A stretch of DNA of 64,000 bases from Chloranthus sessilifolius (Eukaryota; Streptophyta; Magnoliopsida; Chloranthales; Chloranthaceae). This document shows, piece by piece, positions 23,708 through 34,694 of the stretch. Numbering within the stretch: position 1 is the stretch's first letter; each line of letters opens with the position of its first letter. The stretch covers positions 105,215,097 through 105,279,096 of the forward strand of contig CM037590.1 in assembly GCA_021018995.1 (NCBI GenBank), given 5' to 3'. The notes beneath the pieces were generated by a model. The model was not told the DNA's origin. It worked only from the letters and a program-made list of their open reading frames with translations, and searched no databases. A program made the position numbers and the translations under genes.

Positions 23708-26330
23708 TGTTGCTACTCCAGCTGTGCTTTCTTTGTTTATTTGTGGTAAAAGAAATTTAAAATCAAAATAAAATAGGGGATGAAATCAGCACAACTGGGG
23801 AGTCCTAGACCTGCAAGATACAGGGTCCATTGTGGCAAGTTTTGATAAGTAAGAGTTTGTCCCATAGGGAAAGATGATCTACAGCTCCAAGGGAGCCATC
23901 TCTAGTAGTCCCTCCAGATCTAACTACAGATCTGGCAATCCTTAAAGGGAAGGGAGTTTAAGGTCACTTAGTTTACAGATCCTAAGGTAGCCTAATGTCT
24001 GAACTACAGAAAGGGTTGAGAGGATGGATGGAGTGTGAAAAATAAATATAAAAGGGTGAGAAGTATGTTATTGAGCCTAGATCAGAGGAGTTTTGTAACT
24101 CAGATTCAGATCTGATGTTATAGAAATCCTGTCCAATGGCTACGTTATCACCACTGAGGAGAAAGGATCCAACCCATCTCTCTGCATGATTCAATCCCTT
24201 AAGGTTATAACCTGTTCACTCAAATGGTCACAGACTATTCCATAGGGGAACCACAATCCAGGGATGGGTCAAAACAAGTTAATCATTGTAGGCACTATTT
24301 CATCCAGGCTACCAGCTCAAGAATCCATAGGGAACCTCAACCTCTAAAGCTCTATGTGTGGGGCTAAGGCTGTATAGGACCATGATAGCCCAGACACATA
24401 GAACCAGCAAGAGATTGAGTACAACCTTCGATCTAGCTGTCCATTGCTTTAGTGAGGCTACAATGGTCCAGTCACAAGCCTACAATCTCTATAACTAGAT
24501 CAGATCTAACATCTGATAGCAGATCTATACAAATATAGGGGAGTCTGCCTCTGTACAATCTCCCACCAGGCTAATACAAGCTCAGGTGCAAAGAAGAAGG
24601 ATCCATCTTGGATCGGTGGATTAGAATCACCCTAAAGCTATAACCTGTCCACTTGACTAGTCACAGACTATCCCAGAGGCCATCCTCCTCACAGAGCCCA
24701 AGACAAAACAAGAATATCGCTGCCACCACCATGGTCACAAGGCTACCATCTCGAGCTCCCATGGGGATTTCAGATCTAGTGGGTTCTGTGGTGGGGCTAA
24801 GGCTATATATGACCATGATAGCCCAGACACACAGGTCACTTGGATATGAGTGGCCCTTAGAATCAGTCCTCCATTGCTTTGAATCACAGCCAAAGCAATG
24901 GCGGATCACAAGGCAGCAGCCTTGCACAGAGCAGATCACATTCAAACACAAATCCCATAAAGTACAAATCCTATTACAAAACTTCCATTAAACTAGTTCA
25001 AAATGCATACAAAGACATAGCCAACAAGTGCTGGACTATGGAGAGAAGGAAAAAGAAAAACAAAACTACTTACAGCTACAAAAGAAAAAAAAATGATCTA
25101 AGATCAAATCTCTAAGAGATGAGATGTGTTCCCAGATTTGTTTCAAGATTTCTAAGATTTTCCAGGATGTCTAAACCTAAGCTAAGTATGGGTTTATATA
25201 GCAGTGGTGTGGCGGTGCATTAGGGTTAGGAAACCCTAATTTTAATGATGCCACGTGGCCTAATAGTGATCCTTGGATGCCTCGGGGCACATGCACAGAG
25301 ATTTAAGCATGGGAGTGCATGCCCTAATCACTGGAAATTCCTAGAAGGTCCTCTGCTGAAGAGATGGAAGTTAAAGTTCAGAGCTTTGCTAGGTAGCTAT
25401 TGTTTCCCAGACTTGTCACGTGGTAGCTCTTGCTCTTCGCGAGGATGGTTTGACATTGAAGCTTCAACCGTTGCGAGGTTGCCTTGGTTTGCTCTTCAGG
25501 CAGTCGCGCGGTAGAGAATTACGCTCTCACTAGATTGGGCTTCGCGAGGTTGAGTAGACATCAAAGCCTCAGATGTCGCGGGGTTAGAGTTCACGCTGTC
25601 GCGAGGTAGCTGCGCATTCGCTGGGTTGATCTTCGCGAGGATGGATTTGAATAGCGTGAGAACTTCGCGAGCACTTCTCTTCAATGGACTTCGCGAGTTT
25701 CCTCACGAGGCTCTAATGAGTTCTGAACTACGCGAGGTTCATGTCTTAATTGATCTTCGCAAGGATGGCTCTGTCTTTGTGAGGATGCTTTCTTATTGAA
25801 TAGCGCGAGAACTGTGCGAGGAGTTCTCTTCTAAAATTTGCATCCCGCGGCTACTGCGCAACAGCTGCGCGAAGCATCTTCTGAAGCTCTCTCCTCAGCC
25901 GTTCTGAGTGAACTGCGTGAGGCTGAGAGAGGTCTGCTTTGAACTGTGTGAGACTGCGCAATGTGTTCTACTCTTGAGCTTTGCGAGAGCCGCGCGAGTT
26001 TGTGCTTCTGAAGATCTTTAGTCACTCAACAGCGCGAGAAGTTATTTGTAAAGTCTTGGGAAGCTCAGTTGGATTGCACGAGGCATATTTCTCCTGAATC
26101 CTCTAAAGCTTGGGTCAGCTGCGCGAGGCTCATTTTAGGTCTGGATTTAGAGTTCATCCTTCTGAGGGACTTCTGGTGCCAAAACAGGCTCCTTAGCAGG
26201 ATTTCTGGCCTTATTTCACTGCTGATTATTACCTACATAAAACACTTAACAAGAACTTATTAGATGGCTAAGGGTGTCTAATCAAAGGTTAAGTTAAGGG
26301 GTGAAAAGTGGTACTTTTCAGGTCTTAACA
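23708..26330 (-). repeat. Element B 3' LTR
   Basis: TG...CA ends (TGTTGCTACTCC at the low end; TGTTAAGACC reading from the high end). U3 holds a large TCGCGAG/GCGCGAG motif array (about 25430-26130) and then a TATA box, GCTATATAAACC, at 25193-25201. R/U5 includes two copies of the conserved box at 24197-24238 and 24633-24672. Confidence 0.92.
25430..26130 (-). promoter_or_regulatory. Dyad-motif array in element B U3 (TCGCGAG family)
   Basis: More than twenty words such as TTCGCGAGG, TGCGCGAGG, AGCGCGAGAAC and GTCGCGAGGTAG are scattered over about 700 bp directly upstream of the LTR TATA box. The core TCGCGA is a perfect palindrome. Some copies show CpG-to-TpG or CpA decay (TTCGCAAGG, TGTGCGAGG). 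The right LTR has the same array at about 36410-37110. A second, smaller array is in front of the accessory ORF (32255-32480). Confidence 0.75.
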
Positions 26331-28219
26331 CACCCCCAAACCTAATCTTTGCTAGTCCCTTAGCAAAGCTACATTAAATCTACTACAAAAATTAAATGCC
26401 ACTTTCGTAGAGAGCACGAATACATTTAGCATATATACCAAGCCTTTTAAACCCCTAGGTGATCCCTAGTAGAGGAGTGAAGTCTCCTGAGGGTTTTCAG
26501 TGAAGATACCCACAAACTTCTCAATGAAACAGTTAACAAAAGTGCAATATCATCAAGTGAGCAGTCAAGGAGCAGACTTAGTTTACTCTTGAATCAGTAA
26601 ACATAAAAGAAATTTAATCCATTTGTTGCACAGTAATTTAAATAGCATAAACTTCTCATGAATGCACAACATTTTCAATCAGTTTACAACCATAGAAAAC
26701 TGCACAAGTGTGTGCCAGCACTGAGCTCATCATCAGATCAAAAATTAGGTCATATGTCATACATAATGCATTCAAGATCAGGCCCAAAAACTTTCCAGGG
26801 CATACTCTCATAAGGGTCTTGTTGAGGGGTTCATTTTCTCTCAGGCTCAAGAGCAGTTACATCCCCCAAATGGGTCTGTAAGCACGAGCATAAGCAGGGT
26901 TCTTAAGTGCTGACATCATTGACACATCCTCACCATAGATTGGATAACTCTTTATCTCCACATGACAGCTCACTCAACTTTGGATCACAAGGGCTTTTAA
27001 CTGGGCTGGAATGTGGCTTATGGAGTGGGGTTAAAAAGAATGGAAGGTTGAAAAGGGGTTCAAAATTGAGAAATCAGTAGGTGGAAGAGGTGATTCATGA
27101 CTTCACCTTCTTGATTTTAGCTCCTTTCTTCTTCTTTGAGATTTTCAGATTTGAAGTGATCAGTTTCTCTTCTTGATTTTGATTTTCCAAAAGAAAGATC
27201 CTCTTGACTCCTCTCATACTCCTCTTCATTATTATTTTTGTTTCTTTTTGATGGAATTTTCTTCTTTTTATTTTTGTTTTTGCTTTTCTGAAATGCCACC
27301 ATGTTCTTAGTTATCATACTGCCAGAATTTTGAGATACTTCTTCTCCATTCACCTAATGTTGACCATAGCTAGTCCATCTTCATCTTTTTCTCCTTTACC
27401 TTCTGAATTCTTAGAGTGAGGGTAGACTGAATCAGGTTCATAGGTTCAGGTACAAGTACTCAGGTGTATTTTGAAGAAATTCAGGATTTAAAGCTCAAAG
27501 GGGGTATGGACAAGGGCAGTTGCTTTAGGGTTGGTCTTATTAGGCTCAAACTGTCCAAGAGAAGGCCTTGATCCTTTCCTAAATCTCATGAGTGCTGTCA
27601 GTTGTTTCAACTTGGAGTTGCCTAACTTCTAGTGAGCACAAAGGATCACTAGAAGAAATTGCCTTAGTCACTCCTCAAAGGATGGAAAAAAATTTTATAG
27701 GCCCAATTCTCACTGGTTATGGTCTTCCTTTGAACTTTTAAGTATGTCCTCACCTTTTTCTCTCTCTAATGATTCACTAAGTGCTGATACAAGTGAGTTT
27801 CCTTGGTGATATCATCATGAAAATGTGAAATATTAAAAGTTTATAATGTCTAAAGTTTGCAGAAATTTTAAATATCTTATTTGTCATGATTCTTAAGTGA
27901 ACATAGATCCATTTCCATATTACTCAGATGACTCTGCTGCGCTTAGGTTAACTATTCCATTGGCAGGGTCTGCCTGCCACACCCCCAAACCTATGAGGAG
28001 TAGTGTCCTTACTGATTCAAAGTGAATTTGCAACAGATTTATTGAGGGTAAAAAGAAAAGAAAATAACATGGAACAAAATACACAACAGACAAAGCAAAA
28101 TAGTAATGACAAAAGAGGAAAATCTATTAAAAATGAGAAATGTACAAACTAAAAGAAACCAGAAGCAACAGAGTGCAGAAATAGAAAAAATCCTAGGTAT
28201 AATCTAATCAGAGTCTGGA
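26331..28219 (-). other. Element B 3' non-coding tract with polypurine tract
   Basis: Non-coding. On the minus strand GGTTTGGGGGTG at 26331-26342 abuts the 3' LTR. A second copy of this word (27979-27994) lies about 1.65 kb upstream, shortly after the accessory ORF stop, exactly as in element A. Several blocks are shared with 3196-4935 of element A. Confidence 0.75.
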
Positions 28220-31200
28220 TTAAAACTTGTCCCAACCCATTTTCTTGGCCTGCTCTTAAAGGTAAGCCTTTTCCTATTTTTTCTTTCGTTCCCTCTCTTC
28301 CTTTCTTTGGGCCGCAGTTTTGGGTATGGTTGGTGCCCTGACCCTCATTTTTTTGGTCTTTGGTTGAGGAGGGATCTCTGAAGATTTATCTGTGGTTGGC
28401 TCAGGGGATTTGATAGGACTTTTTCCTTTGGGACTCTTCCCTTTTGGGCCCTTCCCTGGCTGAGGCTGAGGGGGAGTGAGAGGGGATTAGGCTTGTTCTG
28501 GCTCAGGAGGGACAACAGGGGATTTATCTTTTTCTTTCACCTGAGGTAGGAGAGGACTTTTCCCTTTGTCAAGCTTAGGGGTAGCCACGGATGACTTATC
28601 TTGTTCCTTTGCTGCAGGAATGGCAGGGCTCTTCCCCTTCACTAGCTGGCTCATTGGTGGTGCCTCCTTAGACTGGGCAGATGTTTTTTTTCCAATTTTT
28701 AGAGAGGCAGCAGTGTGAGAAGTTCTTTTAGCTATAACTTTCCTTCTCGGAGGATAGGTTTGTTCAGCAGGGCTTGATGAAGGAGCAGCAATAGGAGTCT
28801 TGGCACTGGGATCCATAGGTGGTGCAGAATCAGAGTCTGAGTCAGAAGGAAAAAGCTCAGTGGGATCCAATCCATGGGTAGCAGCAGCCTGTCTGCGTTC
28901 CTCTTTAGAAAGTAGGCAACCATGGGGATCATCCTGAGCAGAAGCTTTGGTGACCATTGGAGGTGGGGATGGAGGGGCTGGCCTTTTTCCTTTTTGGGCT
29001 GCAGTGGCTCTTTTGGAGGTGGGAGGTTTCTTGGAAGGAGTCCGTTTTCTTTTGGGGGCAGGAGATTGAATAGGGGGAGGCACTGAGACAGGAGCAGGAG
29101 CTAGAGTAAGGACTTTAGCAGGAGCAGGAACTTGAGTAGAAGCAGGAGGAGGTACCGGAGTTGGGGCTGTAGGAGCTGGGGGAACAGGTTGTGTAGGTGT
29201 AGGGGCAGGGGGAGTGGAAGAAGTTGGGCCTGGTTGTGTGGAAGAAGATGGGGCCTCAGGGGGTGCTGTGGCAAGAGGGGTGGCCTGAATTGGTTGGGAT
29301 AGTAGGAAGGCAACCCTCTGTTCCAAAATCTCAATTTTCTTGGTAGCATACAGGAGATTGGTATCTGAAAGCTCCTTACTGAGTTTGTTGATCTCCTGAG
29401 CATTGTTCAGTTTCCTTTCTAACAACCTGACTCTCTTTTTCGCCATTTCGGCATTGGCTTTTTCCATCTCCGTAGTCATTCTGTAGTAAGTTGCCGCAAC
29501 CTTATTCGCATTGAGTGTCTCCAAAATTGCCTCCCACCCCTTGGAAATATCTCTCAGCTGCTCGCTGTGAGCAAACTTCAAGTCACTTAGCTTCTGCCGC
29601 CAAGGGGATTCAATGGATTGGCGAAGTTGTGCCATGCCCCTTAGGACATCCCTCTTGATATAGGCATTATCCCTCATGGCATGGAAGAGGGTGAAGTAGG
29701 GAGGGGTGTAATAGGAGTGTCTGGGTAAGATTGGTAGAAATGGAGTGGAAGAAGTAGAAGGTGATTGATCCTGAGGGGGTAAAGTGGGGGCTGTAGTGAT
29801 GAAGTCTAGAGGAGGGGTGGAAGTGGTTGGGGAAGTCTGTGTTGAATGGTCAGTGAATTGAGGAGGGGGTAGGATAAGGGGTGGAATGGAAGGCATGGGT
29901 GGACAAGTAAAAGAAGGATGGTTAGTGGAGGTGGATGGTTTTGGGTAAGGGAAAAATGGAATGGTGAAGGGTCGAAATGGAAGTGGTGGGGTTACAAATA
30001 TGTGGGGTTGAATGGGAAAGGTGGATAGGAAAGGAATGGGGTCTGTTTGGGTAGAAGTGTTGGTAAATTATGGTGGAGGTAATATGAGTGGGGGAAGGAT
30101 AGGTAGAGTGGGGAAGGAGTGGTGGGGTATGGTGTCTTGGAGGCTGAAGGGTGTAGGTAAGTCAATTGGGGTGAGGTCTGGTTGCACTGTGGAGTCAGAG
30201 GTGGAAGGGGGCTGGATGAGGGAGGTGGTAGGAGGTTGTGTAGAGATGGGTGGGTTTGTCAATGTTTGAAGGGTGGATTTTATGTTGGTGATGTCAGTTT
30301 GCATTTGGTCTTGGGTTTGTGTTGTGGTGGATAGCTGATTCTGGATGTCATGTATTAAGGAAAGGATATGGGTAAGGGTATCTGAGGTTAGTTGCGGTGG
30401 AGTATGAGAAGAGGAGGGAACAGGTTTGAAAGGGGAAGTGGGGGCATGATGGAAAGTTATAGGGGGAGAAGATGAAAGGTCTGGTGAGTGATGTGGTGAA
30501 GGGAGTGGGGAATCTGGGAGAGGGATATCAGGGGTTGGCAGGGTATCAAGCAAGGTAGTCATGAAGGCCTGATATCCGGAAGTAGTGGCTAGGTTAAAGT
30601 TAAGGTCTGGGAGTGGAGGTGAGGTAGGGATGGTTGGGATGGTGGCTGGGTCAATATGTGGGGTATCTGTGGGAATGATAGGGGTGGTTGGTTGAGGTAA
30701 GGATCTGGCTGGGGTTGTATGAGAGGTCTTCTTTTTAATGTAGGATATCAGGGGAGGGCTGTCAGGGATTAGGTCAGATGATGTTGGAGATACTGGGGTT
30801 GTGTATTGAGGTAAGGTGGGTGAAGGGGGAGTGCTGTCATGGGGTTCAACACTTTCCACCCAGGAACGAATCACAGGGGGAGGTGGAATGGAAAATGGAG
30901 ATAAGAGAGGGAAAGGGAGAGATGGAATAGGCAAAGAAACTGATGGAGGGGCAAGTGTGGTGGATGGAGGTATTGCTGCAGAAGCAGAGGTGATAGAAGC
31001 TTGCACCACCTTGTTTGGAGCAGGGGCTTTAGCCTTCTTTTTGGGGGCAGGGGTGGCCTTTGCCACAGCAGTTCCCTCTCCTTGCTCAGAAATAACCTGA
31101 GCTTCAGCCTTCTTATTCTTCTCGGGATCCATCAGACTCCTGCTGATCCCCCATTGTCTTTTGGTAAAAGTGGTGGGAGTGAGGTCAGCAGATAACTCCC

Positions 31201-31975
31201 CCACTGGTATCTTGTACCCTCTCCTCAGAAGTAATTTGGTGATGAGTCTTCCATAGGGGAGAGTGTGGATCTTCTTTTACAGCCTGAGCTTCACCATCAT
31301 ATCCTTCATGGACTCAAAAATCAACCATGCAACATTAAATGCATGGCTCAGAGAGAAGGAATAGAGAGCATCAGCAATTGGTGTCCTCCTCTCTTGCTGA
31401 TGGCCGGAGCAATAAATATTCTTCCTCAGCACTTGATCAATGAACAGCAATTTGGGATCCAAATCTCTTCTTCTGATGGAGTCCCCTGTGGCCTTCAAAT
31501 CTCTGGTAAGGGCCTGTGCAATGGTGTCAATGGGGGCACTCATAGGGGAACGATAACCACAGTTGGGATAAAAAATGGCAGGGATGCCCATGACTTCAGC
31601 AATCAATGCTGGGCTGAGTAGCATCTCAAAATTATCAACTAACACAAGGAGGTCTGGCTTCCCATGTGTGTCTGGTCTGACCCTAAGGTGCTGGTAAAAG
31701 AGTTGCACTAACCTAGGGTAGGCTAGTGCAGGAATCATTTTCATCAAGGGGATCAAACTAGCCTTGCACAAGAATATATCAAAAATGGCTTCAGACTCTA
31801 AGGGAATGGAAATGAGGAGCTCAGAGGGTGTAGAGTAATCAGGTGTTTGTTCAGCCACCTCAGGAACCACCTCCTTCCCTTTTTGTTGTGCCGTAGAGGA
31901 CTTGGCTTTCTTAGGGGCAGGCTCCACGGTGGCCTGGTCCCTGGCTCTCTTCATAGGTGCACTTTTAGGAGCCAT
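28220..31975 (-). pseudogene. Element B accessory (Athila env-like) ORF, stops only
   Basis: One continuous frame of 1,251 codons runs from the ATG at 31975 to the stop at 28220-28222. It is broken only by in-frame stops (31277-31279, 30068-30070, 28487-28489 and two near 28255-28275); I see no frameshift. Regions in order: a short basic N-terminus; the Athila 'putative plant transposon protein' type domain (about residues 45-240, with LVQLFYQHL and GHQQERRTPIADALY); a proline/serine/threonine-rich low-complexity region; a coiled coil of about 120 residues (RDNAYIKRDVLRGMAQLRQ onward); a second proline-rich region; and a lysine-rich tail with repeated KGKSP-type motifs. There is no signal peptide or membrane helix. 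The composition suggests a nuclear or nucleic-acid-associated protein rather than an envelope, but the function is unknown. Confidence 0.8.
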
Positions 31976-32254
31976 TAAGATTCTCCTTGGTGAGTGTGCA
32001 GTTGAAATTTTGAAAGAAAAAATTAAGAGCTGAGTCTTACCCTAAAAGTTAGGGTTCTATTTAATTTGATGCACGGTAGACCGCAGGAGCTCCTAGTAGG
32101 GGGCAACTGTTGATGGAAGCTTTAAGAATAAAAATCCAGAATTTCAAAGTGAGCAATGAACTGTAGACAGGATGCTGGAGGAGAGAGATTGAGAGGAGTG
32201 GGAGCTAGGGTTTCACTGGTAGGAGAGGAAAGAGAAAGCAGTAAAGAAAAGTAG
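31976..32254 (-). promoter_or_regulatory. Leader of element B accessory ORF
   Basis: On the minus strand a TATA-like ATATTTAAAAT (about 32265-32276) is followed by a pyrimidine-rich leader with GAAACCCTAGCTCCC and then by a donor-like TTAGGGTAAGACT (about 32035-32045). The ATG follows at 31975. Element A has the same arrangement (AAACCCTAGCTC leader and GGGTAAG donor before the ATG), which supports a separate spliced transcript. Confidence 0.55.
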
Positions 32255-32480
32255 CGCGGGGTGGGATTTTAAATATCGCGAGGCTTGGCGTGCTTTAAAA
32301 ATATACGCTCACTGGATAGGCATGAATGGGTCGCGAGATTGGATGTTCATTTAAACTGCGCGAGGAAGCCCACACAACTATATCTGAAACTTGCGACAGC
32401 AAAGCAAAGTAATTCTTTATGAACTGCGCGAGAGGAAACCAAACCAAAATTTCACAACCTCGCGATGGCTTAACAGAGTC
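32255..32480 (-). promoter_or_regulatory. Second dyad-motif array of element B, upstream of accessory ORF
   Basis: Words AGCGCGGGG, ATCGCGAGGC, GTCGCGAGAT, TGCGCGAGGAAG, TGCGCGAGAGG and CCTCGCGATGG occur within about 220 bp. They are the LTR motif of this element and are absent from its gag and accessory coding regions as far as I can see. The array is smaller than that in the LTR. Confidence 0.7.
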
Positions 32481-32790
32481 AGAATTCATACACCCACTAG
32501 TCAGCCTTTTGACCTTTGTTTTGTGGGTGGATGTTCTCACAGGCTCTCTTCCAGGGACACCTATAAGCATTATAAAACATTCAAAAATTCCCATACTCTC
32601 AAAGCATTAAATTCACACATCATGAAAAGCATTCAAACAATACCATCATCATTCAATCACTTGAAATTATCAAACAAAGGGAACAGGAATAAAAGTAGGC
32701 ATAAAGCACTAAACTTAGACTCCAACAAAATCACTAAAAATTCTTATAAACAGTAAAGTACATAACATACAAAGTGCACAGTTCTTAGCA
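32481..32790 (-). other. Junction left by the missing pol region of element B
   Basis: AT-rich sequence without recognisable coding. Gag homology with element A stops at GEGSS (about 32810); element A continues from this point into protease and RT. The deletion or recombination breakpoint therefore lies between about 32760 and 32810. Confidence 0.6.
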
Positions 32791-34328
32791 TCAATTCAAT
32801 GAAAGATCCCCTTCAGGGTTTGAGGATCCTTCACCAATCAAAAATTGGCCCTTGGGATTAACCACTGGTTGACTGGGCAACCTTCCCTCTTCTCTTTTGG
32901 CTAAGGTATTCGCTAGTTGGCCAATCTGTTCTTCCATCTTCTTGATGCTCTGACCGTGAGAATTCACAGCCTGAGCCAAAGAACCCAGGTTTTGCAGTGA
33001 GGTCAAGACCTGGTCCTCAAAAAAAGTATTTCTGGGTTGAGATGGGGGTAAGACCAATTGATTTTATTGCTGATGGGGCTGCTGATGGTGCTGGAAGTTA
33101 GACCTAGGGGCATTCCCTTGATTGAACTGCTGTTGTGGCCTTTGAGGTACAACCCATATCTGCTGGGGCTGCATATAATTGTCTTGCCTCCACCTCAGAT
33201 TTGGGTGGTCTCTCCATTGGTAACCAGCAGTTTAGTGCTGGTATCCATATGGCTGTCTATTATAGCCCCCAGATTGTTGCTAGCCATAAGATTGAGCAGC
33301 AGCAGCATGTTCCAAAACTAATTCAGGATATTACCCTGCAAATGGACATTCCTTCACTGTGTGTTGTGGGGACTGGCATATCAGACATGCCTCCACCACA
33401 TGAGCAGCCCTTCTGGGTTGCATCACAGTCAGTAACTTGTCAAACTTCATAGAGAGGTTTGCCATCTGCAGCTGCAAGTCATTGTTCCAGACACCTCACA
33501 AACTTTTCCTTTTGTCAATGCAGCAGGCCCCACTTTTGACTCAGACTCCTGACTAGTTCTTTCCAAGGATAGCTTTTGAAAAGCATTTTCACTAATCACC
33601 TCAAACAATTCCCATGCCTCATCAGCAGTTTTGTGCATGTAAGTGCCACCACAAGAGGCATCAACCATATCTCTACTTTTTTCATCAATCCCATTGTAGA
33701 AGCTTTGAACAAGCTGCCAGTCTGGGATCTTGTGGTGGGGGCATTGTTTGAGCATTTCCTTAAACCTATCCCAGGCTTGATTAAAATCCTCAGTTGGGGC
33801 TTGGGCAAAAGCAAGAATTGCCTTCCTCAACTGGCTAGTTTTGATCTCAGGGAAGAACTTGGTCAGGAACTTGGTCTGCAAGTCTTTCCATAAAGCAATG
33901 CTATTGTTGGGAAGAGTGGTCAACCAGGTACTGGCCCTATCCTTCAGAGAGAAGGGAAAGAGTCTGAGCCTAGTAGCCTCAAGTCTCAAACTAGTGATAT
34001 TAAAAGTGGTGCATAAGGCCAAGAACTGATCAATATGCTTGTACGGGTCCTCCTTGCTAAGCCCATGGAAAGAGGGCAGCATCTGGATGATTGAAGTTTT
34101 TATTTCATAATTCCCCTGAACATCAGGGAATTGAATGCTAAAAGGGGAGTTATAGTCATCCGGAGCATTCAACTCCTTGAGAGTTCTGGGTTCTTCACCC
34201 ATATTTGCTGTCACAAATTCACTTGGGGGCTCTCCTGTGGTGTGCCTGTCTCTTCTAAGTCTCCTTCCCCTTTCTAACTCAGGGTTAAGAGGCTCTAAAG
34301 TAGGGCTGAGAGATCTCCTCCCTAGCAT
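32791..34328 (-). pseudogene. Element B gag, degenerate
   Basis: Gag starts at the ATG at 34328 (MLGRRSLSP). The core SIIQMLPSFHGLSKEDPYKH and RLFPFSLKDRASTWL (about 34110-33920) matches the Athila type and element A. A zinc knuckle, CLICQSPQHTVKEC, is readable at about 33385-33345. A helical segment (QSIKKMEEQIGQLANTL) follows, and the frame ends early at DLSLN instead of running into protease. A frameshift lies near 33480 and further breaks near 33200-33060. Gag is better preserved than in element A, which agrees with the smaller LTR divergence. Confidence 0.85.
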
Positions 34329-34694
34329 ACAAGCACACCAACAACAAGGAGAGCTTCTTACAGGCACATTGCAAATGAAAAACTTTACAATTAACAAATT
34401 TTATATAACTAATTTACAACTATTCAAAGAATACATTTACAACTATCCTAGATACTGCTAGAGAATTTTCAAGAAAGATAGACAGAGTTTTAAAAGTTAG
34501 AGAGTTTAGAAATAGAGGTAGCTAAGCTCCAATTGCAGTCCAACTGTCCTTCACTACTGCTGTCTAGATCTGTAAAAAAAATTCACAAATACATCAGCAG
34601 TATCAATTATTCTTCACTACCAAAGAATAATAAAACTACAAAAACTTTGGGTCTACTAATAGATCAACTCTCCCCAGCAACGGTGCCAAAAACT
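34329..34694 (-). other. Element B leader and primer-binding site
   Basis: On the minus strand TTGGCACCGTTGCTGGGGA lies just inside the 5' LTR end (about 34671-34690). It matches the tRNA-Asp-type TGGCGCCGTTGCCGGGGA site with two transitions. The rest is A-rich and non-coding. Confidence 0.82.

Noticed and set aside
28220-31975. True envelope gene
   Set aside because: No signal peptide, membrane helix or glycoprotein-like cysteine pattern; the low-complexity, coiled-coil and lysine-rich regions do not suggest an envelope. The label env-like is only by position.
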